DNA of 64,000 bases from Micromonospora sp. CCTCC AA 2012012 (GTDB lineage Bacteria; Actinomycetota; Actinomycetes; Mycobacteriales; Micromonosporaceae). Where the stretch lies: contig NZ_CP159342.1 of assembly GCF_040499845.1 (NCBI RefSeq), forward strand, positions 3,658,001 through 3,722,000, read 5' to 3'. Every line of letters starts with the position of its first letter. Within the stretch, counting starts at the first letter, position 1. Made by a program: the position numbers and the translations under genes. Shown here piece after piece: positions 43,993 to 53,415 of the stretch. The notes beneath the pieces are model-generated. The model worked only from the letters and a program-made list of their open reading frames with translations, had not been told where the DNA came from and ran no database searches.

Positions 43993-44105
43993 AGAGTCAC
44001 CGTAACGGCGTCACCCGGCAGAACGCCGCTTTTCCGGGTCGTGTCCGCGCGTCGCACCAGCGGACCGCGCCGTCGGTGTGTTATTCGCCTCAGAAGGGAT
44101 GCCCC

Positions 44106-44585
44106 ATGGCGTCGCCGGAGATCGAGGACGGTCCGGACGGCCCCCTGGCCGGACACCCGCAGGTGCTGCGTCCGCTGACCCACGAGCTGATCGCCGCGGT
44201 GCTGGCCAACCGGGGGTACGCGATCGGTGTGGACGACAACGGCGACCTGGTGGGCCGCTGGGAGGACAACCTGATCTGGTTCCACCGTCGGGGCAGCGCC
44301 GGTGAGCTGCTCCAGGTCCGCACCGTCACCGGCCCGCGCTTCGGCATCGAGCAGGTCCCCACCCTCTACGCCTTCTGCAACGGGTGGAACCACGACCGGC
44401 TGCTGCCCAAGGCGTTCGTGCACGTGGACGACGACGGCCGGGCGCAGGTGATCGGCGAGGTCATCACCGACCTGGAACGCGGGGTGACGCCGCACCAGCT
44501 CGACCAGCTGATCGACTGCGGCATCGCCACCGGGTGCCAGCTCGCCGCCGAGGTGGGCCGGCTGGCCGGCGGGGCGGACCGGTGA
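44106..44585 (+). CDS. YbjN domain-containing protein
   Basis: A 159-residue cytoplasmic protein that is essentially one YbjN domain (residues about 15-150). The conserved core is LYAFCNGWNHDRLLPKAFVH (residues 90-109) and the preceding WEDNLIWFHRRG. YbjN proteins adopt a fold like type III secretion chaperones and are linked to stress and sensory control, without a defined activity. The ATG at 44106 has AGAAGGG upstream. Its stop overlaps the GTG of the next gene, which also carries a YbjN domain, so the two are cotranslated. Divergent from ftsK. Confidence 0.82.
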   Translation: MASPEIEDGPDGPLAGHPQVLRPLTHELIAAVLANRGYAIGVDDNGDLVGRWEDNLIWFHRRGSAGELLQVRTVTGPRFGIEQVPTLYAFCNGWNHDRLLPKAFVHVDDDGRAQVIGEVITDLERGVTPHQLDQLIDCGIATGCQLAAEVGRLAGGADR

Positions 44586-46174
44586 CCACCTCCCGCGACC
44601 AGCGGCTCGCCGACGCCCTGGCCGACGCCCGGGACCTGCCCGACGGCGCGGCCCGCTGCGCGGAGCTGGAACGGATCGCCGCGCAGGCCGACGCGACCGG
44701 CGACCCGGGCACCGCGCTGGCCGCCCGACTGGCGCTGGTCGAGGCGTACCTGCACGGCGGCCAGCGGTGGCGGCTGCTCGACCCGGTGCGCCGAGTCGTG
44801 GACACGCTGGACCGGACGCCGGGGCTGCGCGCCGACCGCCCCGAGCTGGCCGACACCCTGCACCGCCATCAGCGGTACGCCGTCGAGGCGTTCCTCGGCA
44901 CCCCCCGGGTCGGCCTGGACCAGGCCCGGTCCCTCCTGGCCGACCTGGCCGACCGGCTCGGCCCCGACGCCGGGCCGGTCGCCGAACTGCGCTGCCGGAT
45001 CGCCGACCACCTCGGTGACGAGCCGACCGCCCGCCGGGCGTACGACCGCTGGCGCTCCGCCCCGGACGGGTCCGCTCCCGTGGACGGTTGCCCCGGCTGT
45101 GCGCCGGCCCGGCGGGCGGAACTGCGCGCCGGGTGGGGCGAGCACGCCGAGGCGTTGGCCGAGCTGCGGCCGGTGCTCGCCGGCGAGGTGGGCTGCACCG
45201 ACCAGCCGGAACGGGCGCTGGTCGGGGCGCTGCTGCCGTGGCTGCGCAGCGGCGAACCGGACCGGGCGGCCCGGGCGCACGTGCGGGCGTACCGCCGGCA
45301 CCGGCGGGAACGGGCGGCGTTCCCGCTGCTCGCCGCGCACCTGCGGTTCTGCGCGGTGGGTGGGCACCTGGACCGGGGGCTGGACATCCTCGCCGAGCAG
45401 CTGCCCCGGCTGGACGACCCGTACGACGACCTCTCCGCGATGGAGTTCGCGGCGGCGGGGGCGCTGCTGTGCGGGTTGGCCGTCGACGCCGGGCTCGGCG
45501 GGCGGCGGCTGCACCGGCCCGGGCACGGCGCCCGCCCGGCCGCCGAGGTGGACACCGCGACGCTCGGCGCCGACCTGCTCGCCGTCGCCACCGAGCTGGC
45601 CGGCAGCTTCGACGCCCGCAACGGCACCGGTCACCAGTCCGGGCGGATCGCCTCCTGGCTGGCCGAACGGCCGCTGGCCGAGGTGGTGCCGCTGCCGGCC
45701 GGGGACGCGCCCGACGAGTGGCCCGACCCGGCCGGGCCGGCCGACGACCCCACGCCGGCCGAGGACGAGCCGGCCCCGCTCAGTCTCGCCCTGGTCACGT
45801 CCGCCCTGGACCGGCGCGGCGACGGCTACGCGGTAGAGCCGGACGGCACGGTGGTCGGCCGGTGGGGCGAGGCGGTCATCCAGTTCCGCCGGCTGGGGCG
45901 GCGCGGGGAGGTGCTGCACGCCCGGGTGGTGGCGACCCGCCGGCTGGCCGCGGGTCGGCTCGCCGAGGCGTACGCCTTCTGCAACGCCTGGAACCACGAC
46001 CGGCTGCTGCCCAAGGCGTACGTGCACGATCCGGGGGACGGCACGCTGGTGCTGGCCGGGGACGTCACCACCGACCTGGCGCACGGGGTGGCCCCGACCC
46101 AGCTCGTGGTGCTGCTCACCGCGACCGTCAGCACCGGCGTCGCGTACGCCGAGGCGGTGGCGGCGCTGCCCTGA
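44582..46174 (+). CDS. Large YbjN protein with N-terminal helical-repeat region
   Basis: A 530-residue protein. Residues about 1-390 are a helical, TPR-like array of ADALADARDLPDGAARCAEL-type repeats rich in Ala, Leu and Arg. A Pro-rich acidic linker (about 375-400) leads to a C-terminal YbjN domain (about 400-525) with YAFCNAWNHDRLLPKAYVH, nearly identical in core to the upstream protein. The start is a GTG that overlaps the upstream stop (GTGA). The pairing suggests the two YbjN domains interact, with the repeat region as a scaffold. No enzyme motif is seen, and the function is unknown. Confidence 0.75.
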   Translation: MTTSRDQRLADALADARDLPDGAARCAELERIAAQADATGDPGTALAARLALVEAYLHGGQRWRLLDPVRRVVDTLDRTPGLRADRPELADTLHRHQRYAVEAFLGTPRVGLDQARSLLADLADRLGPDAGPVAELRCRIADHLGDEPTARRAYDRWRSAPDGSAPVDGCPGCAPARRAELRAGWGEHAEALAELRPVLAGEVGCTDQPERALVGALLPWLRSGEPDRAARAHVRAYRRHRRERAAFPLLAAHLRFCAVGGHLDRGLDILAEQLPRLDDPYDDLSAMEFAAAGALLCGLAVDAGLGGRRLHRPGHGARPAAEVDTATLGADLLAVATELAGSFDARNGTGHQSGRIASWLAERPLAEVVPLPAGDAPDEWPDPAGPADDPTPAEDEPAPLSLALVTSALDRRGDGYAVEPDGTVVGRWGEAVIQFRRLGRRGEVLHARVVATRRLAAGRLAEAYAFCNAWNHDRLLPKAYVHDPGDGTLVLAGDVTTDLAHGVAPTQLVVLLTATVSTGVAYAEAVAALP

Positions 46175-46195
46175 GCGCGTACCCCCGGGGTGTGG

Positions 46196-46236
46196 CGCGG
46201 CCCCCGACCACCGGGCGGTGGTGGACGGGGGCCGCG
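46196..46236. terminator. Bidirectional terminator between the YbjN operon and the protease gene
   Basis: Perfect 11-bp outer arms (46196-46206 with 46226-46236) and an inner 6-bp stem (46207-46212 with 46217-46222) form a strong hairpin between two convergent stops. Confidence 0.8.
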
Positions 46237-46267
46237 GTCGAGGGACGTCGGGCGGGCCCGGCGTCGG

Positions 46268-47818
46268 TCAGCGGGCGGAGAACGCCAGGGTGTAGTCGCC
46301 GGTGCCGGCCAGCCCGACCACCCGGTAGCGGTAGACGCCGGCCGGGGTGTCGGCGGTCAGCCGGGCCGGCCCGTCGGTGGTGTCGGCGCGGGCCACGGTG
46401 CGGAACCCGGCGGCGGTGAAGCGTTGCAGCTCCAGCGCGGCCAGCACCCCGTCGGGCGCCTCCAGGCACGCCTCCTGGGTGCCGGCGTCGGCCCGGAACC
46501 AGCGGCCGTCCGGCTGGTTCTGCGCCCGCCCCGCGGCGACCTGCCCGGTACGGCTCACCTGGCCGGTGCACTCGCCCGGATCGCCGACCGGCGGCGTGCT
46601 GGGCGCGGTGGTGGCCGGCGGGGCGGTGGCGGGCGGCTCGGCCGGGGCCGCCGGGCCGTTCGCGGTCACCAGGGTCAGGTTGTTGCGCTGGAGGATCTCG
46701 GTGACCGGCTGGAAGAAGGTCACCCCGCCCTGGGTGCAGTCGCCGGAGCCGCCGGAGGTGACGCCCTGCGCCTGGTCGCCGGAGAGCCACGCGCCGCCGG
46801 AGTCGCCCGGCTCGGCGCAGACGTTCGTCCGGGTCAGCCCGGTGACCGTCCCCTCCGGATAGTTCACCGTGGCGTTCTTCGCCTGGATGACCCCGCAGTG
46901 CGTGCCGGTCGTGGAGCCGGAGCGGCAGACCGACGCACCGACCGGGGCCTCGGTGGCGCCGTTGACCGGCACCGTGCCGCCGTTGAAGTCGTTCACCACG
47001 CCCTGCGGCGTCCAGTCGCCGTTGACCTGGACGACCGCCCAGTCGTCGCCGGGGAAGGACGACGCGGTGAAGGTGCCCTGGGCGACCCGGTTGGCGCCGG
47101 TGGTCCGGTCCCCCGGCCGGCCGCAGTGCCCGGCGGTGACGAAGCCGCCGACCACCGAGAAGCCGACCGAGCAGCGGCCCGCGTTGTTGATGAAGAAGGC
47201 GTCACCGCCGCGGACGTCGAAGAGCGGCCGGGGCGCCTCGCGGGTGGTCTGCACCCGCACCGACCCGGCGGGCACCCCGCCGGCCTCGGCGAGCCGGCGA
47301 CCGGCCGCCTCGGCGCCCGGCTGGGCGAGCACCACCACCGAGTTGGTGGTGACGTCGACGTACCAGCCGGCGATGTCGGGGGTGGCCTGCCGGCCCACGG
47401 CGTCGAGTCGGCCCTTGACCGCGTCCAGCTCCCGCACGCCCCGGTCCACCCGCTTCGGCACCGCGCCCGCCGCCGTCACCCGGGCGGCCTTGGCGGGGTC
47501 GGCGACCGCCACGGTCAGGGTGGCGCCGTCCGCGCTGAGCCAGCTGCCGCCGTAGTCCGCGCCCAGCTCGGTGCGGAGCCGGCCGACCGTGCCGGCGGCC
47601 CGCCGCTCGGCCTTCAGCCGCCGCACGGCCTGCGCGGGGCTCAGCGACAGGTCGCGGCTCAGCGCGTCCACCACCTCCGGGGCGACGCCGTCGGACGCCG
47701 CCGAGGCACCGGTGCGCGGCGCCGCGTTCTCCCCAGCGAACGACGGCAGGGTCACCGCCGCCGCCGTGCCCGCCGCCGCCACCAGTACGCCGATGGCTGT
47801 CATCCGTCTGCGGTCCAT
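46268..47818 (-). CDS. Secreted S1 family serine protease with PPC domain (alpha-lytic/streptogrisin type)
   Basis: A 516-residue secreted protease preproprotein. A signal peptide (about 1-29) is followed by an alpha-lytic-type pro-region (about 45-195) that acts as a folding aid, then a chymotrypsin-like domain starting near residue 200. The triad is complete: H231 in TAGHC, D259 in GDDWAVV, S340 in GDSGG. Six Cys give the expected disulfides (216-232, 298-308, 334-361). A Pro/Thr linker (about 389-420) joins a C-terminal bacterial pre-peptidase (PPC) domain. A 12-bp palindrome lies in its promoter region. Probably feeds the cell from external protein. Confidence 0.92.
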   Translation of the reverse strand: MDRRRMTAIGVLVAAAGTAAAVTLPSFAGENAAPRTGASAASDGVAPEVVDALSRDLSLSPAQAVRRLKAERRAAGTVGRLRTELGADYGGSWLSADGATLTVAVADPAKAARVTAAGAVPKRVDRGVRELDAVKGRLDAVGRQATPDIAGWYVDVTTNSVVVLAQPGAEAAGRRLAEAGGVPAGSVRVQTTREAPRPLFDVRGGDAFFINNAGRCSVGFSVVGGFVTAGHCGRPGDRTTGANRVAQGTFTASSFPGDDWAVVQVNGDWTPQGVVNDFNGGTVPVNGATEAPVGASVCRSGSTTGTHCGVIQAKNATVNYPEGTVTGLTRTNVCAEPGDSGGAWLSGDQAQGVTSGGSGDCTQGGVTFFQPVTEILQRNNLTLVTANGPAAPAEPPATAPPATTAPSTPPVGDPGECTGQVSRTGQVAAGRAQNQPDGRWFRADAGTQEACLEAPDGVLAALELQRFTAAGFRTVARADTTDGPARLTADTPAGVYRYRVVGLAGTGDYTLAFSAR

Positions 47819-47909
47819 CCGCCACGCTCCTCCCGGCCGACGCCGGTGCGCCTGCCGGCGGGGAGTACGTGACCGGTGGCCGAACGGTTGAGCGATCGAC
47901 GGAAAACAA

Positions 47910-47921
47910 TTTCCCGGGAAA
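47910..47921. promoter_or_regulatory. Perfect 12-bp palindrome upstream of the protease gene
   Basis: TTTCCCGGGAAA lies 92 bp before the protease ATG, in an AT-richer island, and is flanked by a wider inverted pair AACGGTT (47883) and AACCGTT (47920). It is a candidate operator for the protease. Confidence 0.45.
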
Positions 47922-47963
47922 CCGTTGAACCGTCGGGCCCCGGCAGCCGTATCCGGGAACGAC

Positions 47964-47997
47964 GACGCCGGCCCGCACTCGGGAGCGGGCCGGCGTC
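47964..47997 (-). terminator. Terminator downstream of rnj
   Basis: A perfect 13-bp stem (47964-47976 with 47985-47997) with an 8-base loop lies 15 bp past the RNase J stop. Confidence 0.78.
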
Positions 47998-48012
47998 GAC
48001 AGCGTCAGCGGG

Positions 48013-49701
48013 TCAGACCTCGACCACCGTCGGCACGATCATCGGCCGCCGCCGGTACGCGTCGTTGACCCAGCGTCCGACGGTGCGCCGGACGATCTGC
48101 TGGAGCTGGTGCGGGTCGGTGATGCCGTCCGCGGCGGCCCGGTTCAGCGCCTCGGTGACCAGCGGGATCACCGGGTTGAACGCCTCCGGGTCCTCGGAGA
48201 AGCCCTTCGCCGAGAGGGTCGGGCCGGCGACCACCTTGCCGGTGACCGAGTCGACCACGACGGTGGTGGCGATGAAGCCGCCGTCGCCGAGGATCCGCCG
48301 CTCGGTGAGCAGCGACTCGCTGACGTCGCCGACGGCGAGACCGTCGACGTAGACGTACCGGCTCTTGACGTGGCCGACCAGGCTGGCGCGCCCCTCGACC
48401 AGGTCGACGACGTCGCCGTCCTCGCAGAGCACCACCCGGTCCGGGGCGACCCCGGACTCGATGCCGAGCCGGGCGTGCGCCCGCAGGTGCCGCCACTCGC
48501 CGTGCACCGGCATCAGGTTGCTCGGCCGGGTCACGTTGAGCAGATAGAGCAGCTCACCGGCGGGGGCGTGGCCGGAGACGTGCACCTTGGCGACGTCCTT
48601 GTGCACCACCACCGCGCCGGCCCGGGCCAGCCGGTTGATCACCCGGTAGACCGAGGTCTCGTTGCCGGGCACCAGCGAGGAGGCGAGCACCACGGTGTCG
48701 CCGGGGGCGATGGTGATGTGCCGGTGGTCGCCGCTGGCCATCCGGCCCAGCGCGCTCATCGGCTCGCCCTGGGAGCCGGTCGACATCAGCACGATCTGCT
48801 CGGGCGGGAGGGTGGTCGCCTCCTCGATCCCGATCACCAGACCGGCCGGGATGTTGAGCAGGCCCAGGTCCCGCGCGATGCCCATGTTGCGGACCATCGA
48901 GCGGCCGATCAGCGCGACCTTGCGGCCGTGCTCGATCGCCGAGTCGAAGACCTGCTGCACCCGGTGCACGTGCGAGGCGAACGAGGCGACGATGATCCGC
49001 CCCTTCGCCTTCGCGAAGATCGAGTCGAGGACCGGCCCGATCTCCCGCTCCGGGGTGACGAAGCCGGGGATCTCCGCGTTGGTGGAGTCCGACAGCAGCA
49101 GGTCGACGCCCTCGGCGCCGAGCCGGGCGAAGCCCGCCAGGTCGGTGATCCGACCGTCCAGCGGGAGCTGGTCCATCTTGAAGTCGCCGGTGTGCAGCAC
49201 CAGCCCGGCCGGGGTGCGGATGGCCACCGCGAGGGCGTCCGGGATGGAGTGGTTGACCGCGAAGAACTCGCACTCGAACGGGCCGAGCCGCTCCCGGCCG
49301 CCCTCCCGCACGGTCAACGTGTACGGCTGGATCCGCCGCTCGGCCAACTTCGCCTCGACCAGGGCCAGGGTGAACTGGGAACCGACCAGCGGGATGTCCG
49401 GCTTGTGCGCGAGCAGGTACGGCACCGCGCCGATGTGGTCCTCGTGACCGTGGGTCAGCACGATGGCCTGCACGTCGGCGAGCCGGTCCAGGATCGGCCC
49501 GAAGTCGGGCAGGATCAGATCCACGCCCGGCTGTTCCACGTCGGGGAAGAGCACCCCGCAGTCGACGATCAGCAGCTTGCCGCCGTACTCGAAGACGGTC
49601 ATGTTCCGGCCGATGGCGCCGAGTCCGCCGAGCGGGATGATCCGCAGGCCGCCCTCCGGCAGTGGCGGGGGCAGCTCACCCTCGTAGTGCGCCTCGGTCA
49701 C
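48013..49701 (-). CDS. rnj: Ribonuclease J
   Basis: A 562-residue metallo-beta-lactamase/beta-CASP nuclease with 5' exonuclease and endonuclease activity on RNA. The zinc motif HGHEDH is at 84-89, the beta-CASP segment FASHVHRVQQVFDSA and the late SGHAPAGELL histidine motif are intact, and the C-terminal domain is of normal length without the long N-terminal extension seen in some actinobacteria. It starts at a GTG, 52 bp after dapA, and the order dapA-rnj is conserved. It may be cotranscribed with dapA and thyX. Confidence 0.95.
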   Translation of the reverse strand: MTEAHYEGELPPPLPEGGLRIIPLGGLGAIGRNMTVFEYGGKLLIVDCGVLFPDVEQPGVDLILPDFGPILDRLADVQAIVLTHGHEDHIGAVPYLLAHKPDIPLVGSQFTLALVEAKLAERRIQPYTLTVREGGRERLGPFECEFFAVNHSIPDALAVAIRTPAGLVLHTGDFKMDQLPLDGRITDLAGFARLGAEGVDLLLSDSTNAEIPGFVTPEREIGPVLDSIFAKAKGRIIVASFASHVHRVQQVFDSAIEHGRKVALIGRSMVRNMGIARDLGLLNIPAGLVIGIEEATTLPPEQIVLMSTGSQGEPMSALGRMASGDHRHITIAPGDTVVLASSLVPGNETSVYRVINRLARAGAVVVHKDVAKVHVSGHAPAGELLYLLNVTRPSNLMPVHGEWRHLRAHARLGIESGVAPDRVVLCEDGDVVDLVEGRASLVGHVKSRYVYVDGLAVGDVSESLLTERRILGDGGFIATTVVVDSVTGKVVAGPTLSAKGFSEDPEAFNPVIPLVTEALNRAAADGITDPHQLQQIVRRTVGRWVNDAYRRRPMIVPTVVEV

Positions 49702-49753
49702 TCGTCCACCTCATTCTGCGACGCCGTCACCCGGCGTCCTTCGCATCGTTCGA

Positions 49754-50680
49754 TCATTCGGGCAGGTCGAGGCCCGCCGCCGCGCAGTCCGCGCGCAGTT
49801 GGGCCAGTTCGTCCGCGGTGGCGTCCACCAGCGGGGGGCGTACCGGGCCGGCGGGCAGACCCTTGGCCGCCAGGCCCGCCTTCACCAGGATGGTGCCCTG
49901 GGTACGGAAGATGCCGGTGAACAGGGGCAGCAGCCGCCGGTGCAGGCGCAACGCGGTGTCGACGTCGCCCGCCTCGTACGCCTCGATGAGCTGCTTGGTC
50001 TGCGCGCCGGTGAAGTGCGTCGAGGTGCCGACCACGCCGACGCAGCCGACCGCGAGCGCGGGCAGCGTCAGCGCGTCCTCGCCGCTGTAGAAGGCCAGGT
50101 CGCTGCGGCTGAGCACCCAGGAGGTCGCGATCAGGTCGCCCTTGGCGTCCTTGACCGCGACGATCCGGTCGTGCTCGGCGAGCCGGACGAGGGTCTCGGT
50201 GTCGATCGGCACCCCGGCGCGGTGCGGGATGTCATAGAGCATGATCGGCAGCCCGGTGGCGTCGGCGACGGCGGTGAAGTGCCGCAGCAGCCCGCTCTGC
50301 GGCGGCTTGTTGTAGTACGGGGTGACCACCAGCAGACCGTGCGCGCCGGCCTTCTCGGCCGACGCGGCCAGCTCGATGGTGTGCCGGGTGTCGTTGGTGC
50401 CCACCCCGGCGACGATCCGGGCCCGGTCGCCGACCGCCTCCACGACGGCGCGGATCAGGGTCTCCTTCTCCGCCTCCGTGGTGGTCGGCGACTCGCCGGT
50501 GGTGCCGTTGAGCACCAGCGCGTCGTTGCCCTGCTCGTCGACGAGGTGCTCGGCGAGGCGTACGGCGCCGGCCAGGTCGAGGTCACCGGAGGCGGTGAAC
50601 GGGGTCACCATGGCCGTGAGCAGTCGCCCGAACGGGCGCGAGACGGCCCGGTCGGGGGCGGCAGGGTGGTCGTGCGTCAT
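49754..50680 (-). CDS. dapA: 4-hydroxy-tetrahydrodipicolinate synthase
   Basis: First enzyme of the lysine/diaminopimelate branch; condenses pyruvate with aspartate semialdehyde. The 308-residue protein has GTTGES (59-64), YYNKPPQSG with the relay tyrosine, and the Schiff-base lysine in VAVKDAKGD (K177). The ATG at 50680 was preferred to a GTG two codons upstream. It lies just before rnj, and dapB is 6 kb away on the same strand, so the pathway genes are near but not adjacent. Confidence 0.95.
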   Translation of the reverse strand: MTHDHPAAPDRAVSRPFGRLLTAMVTPFTASGDLDLAGAVRLAEHLVDEQGNDALVLNGTTGESPTTTEAEKETLIRAVVEAVGDRARIVAGVGTNDTRHTIELAASAEKAGAHGLLVVTPYYNKPPQSGLLRHFTAVADATGLPIMLYDIPHRAGVPIDTETLVRLAEHDRIVAVKDAKGDLIATSWVLSRSDLAFYSGEDALTLPALAVGCVGVVGTSTHFTGAQTKQLIEAYEAGDVDTALRLHRRLLPLFTGIFRTQGTILVKAGLAAKGLPAGPVRPPLVDATADELAQLRADCAAAGLDLPE

Positions 50681-50726
50681 GTTCACAACCTAGCGGACGA
50701 CCACCGGAGGTCCGGTGGGGAAGGGC

Positions 50727-51479
50727 TCAGGACAGCTCGGCGTGCGGGCTGGCCGCCACCTCGGTGCCGTCGGGCAGCGTCGAGATCACGAAGTCGGCGA
50801 AGACGTTCGGCGCGACCCCCTGGAGCTGACGCAGGCACTCCACGGCCAGCTCGCGGATCTCCACGTCGGCGTGCTCGGTGGCCCGCATCCCGATGAAGTG
50901 CCGCCAGGCCCGGTAGTTGCCGGTGACCACGATCCGGGTCTCGGTGGCGTTCGGCAGCACCGCGCGGGCCGCCTGCCGGGCCTGCTTACGGCGCAGCGTC
51001 GGGTTGGGCTCGTCGGAGAAGCGCTGCTCCAGCCCCTCCAGCAGCTCCGTGTACGCCCGGACGCTCGCCTCGGCCGCCTCGACGAACTTCTTGTGCAGCT
51101 CCGGGTCCTCGGCGATCACCGACGGCTCGACCATGGCGGCGTCCCGCTCGGGGACGTAGCGCTGGGAGAGCTGGGAGTACGAGAAGTGCCGGTGCCGGAT
51201 CAGCTCGTGGGTGAAGGAGCGGGACACCCCGGTGAAGTAGAAGGTCACCGAGCCGTGCTCCAGCACCGAGAGGTGCCCCACCTCCAGGATGTGCGCCAGG
51301 TAGCCGGCGTTGGTGGCGGTGGCCGGGTTCGGCTTCTTCCAGCTCTGGTAGCAGGCCCGGCCGGCGAACTCCGCGAGCGCCTGGCCGCCGTCGGCGTCGG
51401 TCGACCACGGCACCTCGTCCGGGGCCTGGAACTGGGTCCACGCGATCAGCTTGACCTGGGGCTGCACCATCTCCGGCAT
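50727..51479 (-). CDS. thyX: FAD-dependent thymidylate synthase ThyX
   Basis: A 250-residue flavin-dependent enzyme that methylates dUMP to dTMP. The signature RHRxxSxxxxSxR is present as [13 protein letters not shown], and the C-terminal [22 protein letters not shown] covers the rest of the active site. The ATG at 51479 has CAGGA upstream; a second ATG three codons later is also possible. The frame extends upstream without similarity. No thyA is seen in this window. It probably shares a transcript with dapA. Confidence 0.95.
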   Translation of the reverse strand: MPEMVQPQVKLIAWTQFQAPDEVPWSTDADGGQALAEFAGRACYQSWKKPNPATATNAGYLAHILEVGHLSVLEHGSVTFYFTGVSRSFTHELIRHRHFSYSQLSQRYVPERDAAMVEPSVIAEDPELHKKFVEAAEASVRAYTELLEGLEQRFSDEPNPTLRRKQARQAARAVLPNATETRIVVTGNYRAWRHFIGMRATEHADVEIRELAVECLRQLQGVAPNVFADFVISTLPDGTEVAASPHAELS

Positions 51480-51563
51480 TCCTGGGACTCTAGTGGCCCC
51501 TGGTGCCGGCGCCCAAGCCAGGCTCGCCCGGTGCAACCGCGGTCACGTGGAGCGCGGCGGCGG

Positions 51564-52085
51564 TCAGACGTAGAGGGAGGTGAAGGGGGCCCAGGGGAGG
51601 TTGCGCAGCACCGAGAAGGTGAGCCAGACCGCCAGGAACCCGCCGATCACCTTGGAGCTGATCCGCAGCTCCGGCAGCCGCCAGCCGAACGCCTGGTTAC
51701 CGGCCCAGGCGACGAAGAGGTAGGCCAGGAAGGGCAGCGCGAAGACGAAGAGGAAGTGGTGCCGGGCGGCGGCGGGCAGGTCGCCGTGCAGCACGTACCA
51801 CAGGGCGCGGGTGCCGCCGCAGCCCGGACAGTCCAGCCCGGTGGTGAGCTTGAGCAGGCAGGTCGGCCGGGCGTCGGGCTCGCTCTGGGTCGGGTCGCTG
51901 ACCAGCGCGTACGCCATGCCCATGCCGACGCAGCCGAGCGCGGCCAGCGGGGCGGCCCAGCGGGGCGCGCGGGCGTGCAGCCGGATCACGAACCGGGTGA
52001 ACCGGTCGGGCTCGACGGGCTGGTAGTGGTAAGGCGGCCACTCCTGCTGGCCCGGCGGGGTGGCCGGCTGGTCGACGCTCGTCAC
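51564..52085 (-). CDS. DUF2752 domain-containing membrane protein
   Basis: A 173-residue protein with a Pro-rich cytoplasmic start (residues 1-40) and three hydrophobic segments. The DUF2752 core CPGCGGTRALWYVLHGDLPAA is near residues 90-110. Its function is unknown; the Cys-x2-Cys-Gly-Gly motif could bind a metal or heme. The GTG at 52085 has GTGAGG upstream and lies 4 bp after the ycaQ stop, so the genes are coupled. The frame further up is non-coding. Confidence 0.82.
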   Translation of the reverse strand: MTSVDQPATPPGQQEWPPYHYQPVEPDRFTRFVIRLHARAPRWAAPLAALGCVGMGMAYALVSDPTQSEPDARPTCLLKLTTGLDCPGCGGTRALWYVLHGDLPAAARHHFLFVFALPFLAYLFVAWAGNQAFGWRLPELRISSKVIGGFLAVWLTFSVLRNLPWAPFTSLYV

Positions 52086-52089
52086 GGCC

Positions 52090-53319
52090 TCACCGTACAC
52101 CGGCCACGCCGGCCAGCGCGGCGGCCAACGGAACCGCGAGGTCACCGGCGGCGGGCGGGGCGACCGCGTCCAGCCCGAGCCAGCCGGCGAGCCGGTGCAG
52201 CTCGGCGGCGAGCGCCACCGCGGTCTCCCCCGGCTCGACGCCGGGCTCCACCCAGGCGGCCGGGACGAGGAGCACGCCGGCCTTCCGGTCGGCCTTGAGG
52301 TCGACCCGGGCGGTGAACCGCTCCCCCTGGAGGAACGGCAGGACGTAGTAGCCGTACACCCGCTGCGGGGCGGGCACGTAGATCTCGATCCGGTAGCTGA
52401 GGTCGAAGAGCCGCTCGGTGCGGGCCCGCTCCCAGATCAGCGGGTCGAAGGGGCTGACCAGGGTGTTGCCCCGGACCCAGCGCGGCAGCCGGGCGTCGGC
52501 GTGCAGCCAGGCCGGCTGCCGCCAACCCTGCACGGCCACCGGCAGCAGCTCCCCCGCCTCGACCAGCTCGGCGATCGCCTGCCGGGCGCCGGCCAGCGGC
52601 AGCCGGAAGTAGTCGCGCAGCTCCGGCTCCGCGGCCACGCCGAGCGCGCGGGCGGCGACCGCGACCAGCGCGCGGAAGGCGTCGGCGTCGGTGGGGGTGG
52701 GGGCGTCCAGCACGGCGGGCGGCAGGACCCGCTCGGGCAGGTCGTAGCGGCGGGCGAAGGAGGTGGTCCGCTCGGCGGCGGTCACCTCGCCGGCCCAGAA
52801 GAGGAACTCCAGGGCCTGCTTGACCGCCGACCAGTTCCAGCCCCAGTGGCCGGTCGGCCGGGGCGCGTCGTGCTCGATCTCGGCGGCGGTCAGCGGCCCG
52901 CGGGCGGCCACCTCGTCGCGGACCCAGGCGACCAGCTCCGGCTGCTCCCGGGCGATCCGCCGCATGTTGCCCCAGGCGTGGTCGTGGGCCTTCGCCATCC
53001 GCCAGCGCAGCGCGGCGTGCAGCCCGACCGGCACCAGCGACGCCTCGTGGCCCCAGTACTCGAAGAGCTCCCGGGGCCGGCGGTAGGCGGCCGAGTCGAG
53101 CAGCGTGGTCGGGTAGGGCCCGAGCCGGCTGTAGAGCGGCAGGTAGTGGGCGCGTTGCAGGACGTTGACCGAGTCCATCTGGATCAGCCCGACCCGGTCG
53201 AGCACCCGGCGCAGGTGCCGTCGGGTGGGCACGCCGGTGGGCGCCGGGTCGGCGAAGCCCTGGGCGGCGAGGGCGACCCTGCGGGCCTGGGCGAGCGAGA
53301 GCGATTCCGGTGCGGCCAT
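52090..53319 (-). CDS. YcaQ family interstrand-crosslink DNA glycosylase
   Basis: A 409-residue winged-helix protein of the HTH_42/YcaQ family, whose characterised members unhook DNA interstrand crosslinks and excise bulky alkylated bases. The catalytic Gln-x-Asp is seen in [14 protein letters not shown] (near residues 46-59), followed by the family motifs [34 protein letters not shown] and [12 protein letters not shown]. The ATG at 53319 fits homologs. Actinobacteria often carry several members, and some protect antibiotic producers from their own DNA-damaging product. Confidence 0.85.
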   Translation of the reverse strand: MAAPESLSLAQARRVALAAQGFADPAPTGVPTRRHLRRVLDRVGLIQMDSVNVLQRAHYLPLYSRLGPYPTTLLDSAAYRRPRELFEYWGHEASLVPVGLHAALRWRMAKAHDHAWGNMRRIAREQPELVAWVRDEVAARGPLTAAEIEHDAPRPTGHWGWNWSAVKQALEFLFWAGEVTAAERTTSFARRYDLPERVLPPAVLDAPTPTDADAFRALVAVAARALGVAAEPELRDYFRLPLAGARQAIAELVEAGELLPVAVQGWRQPAWLHADARLPRWVRGNTLVSPFDPLIWERARTERLFDLSYRIEIYVPAPQRVYGYYVLPFLQGERFTARVDLKADRKAGVLLVPAAWVEPGVEPGETAVALAAELHRLAGWLGLDAVAPPAAGDLAVPLAAALAGVAGVR

Positions 53320-53415
53320 CGTCGGGCACCCTATTCCACGGGTACGACGGACGAGCCGCACCGTCGTACGGAGCGGCCACTGGACCGATCGCCCGCAGGG
53401 GCATACAACGGACAG

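Noticed and set aside
41002-44178. A 1,058-codon plus-strand frame opposite ftsK
   Set aside because: It is antisense to ftsK, with composition typical of shadow frames and no motif.
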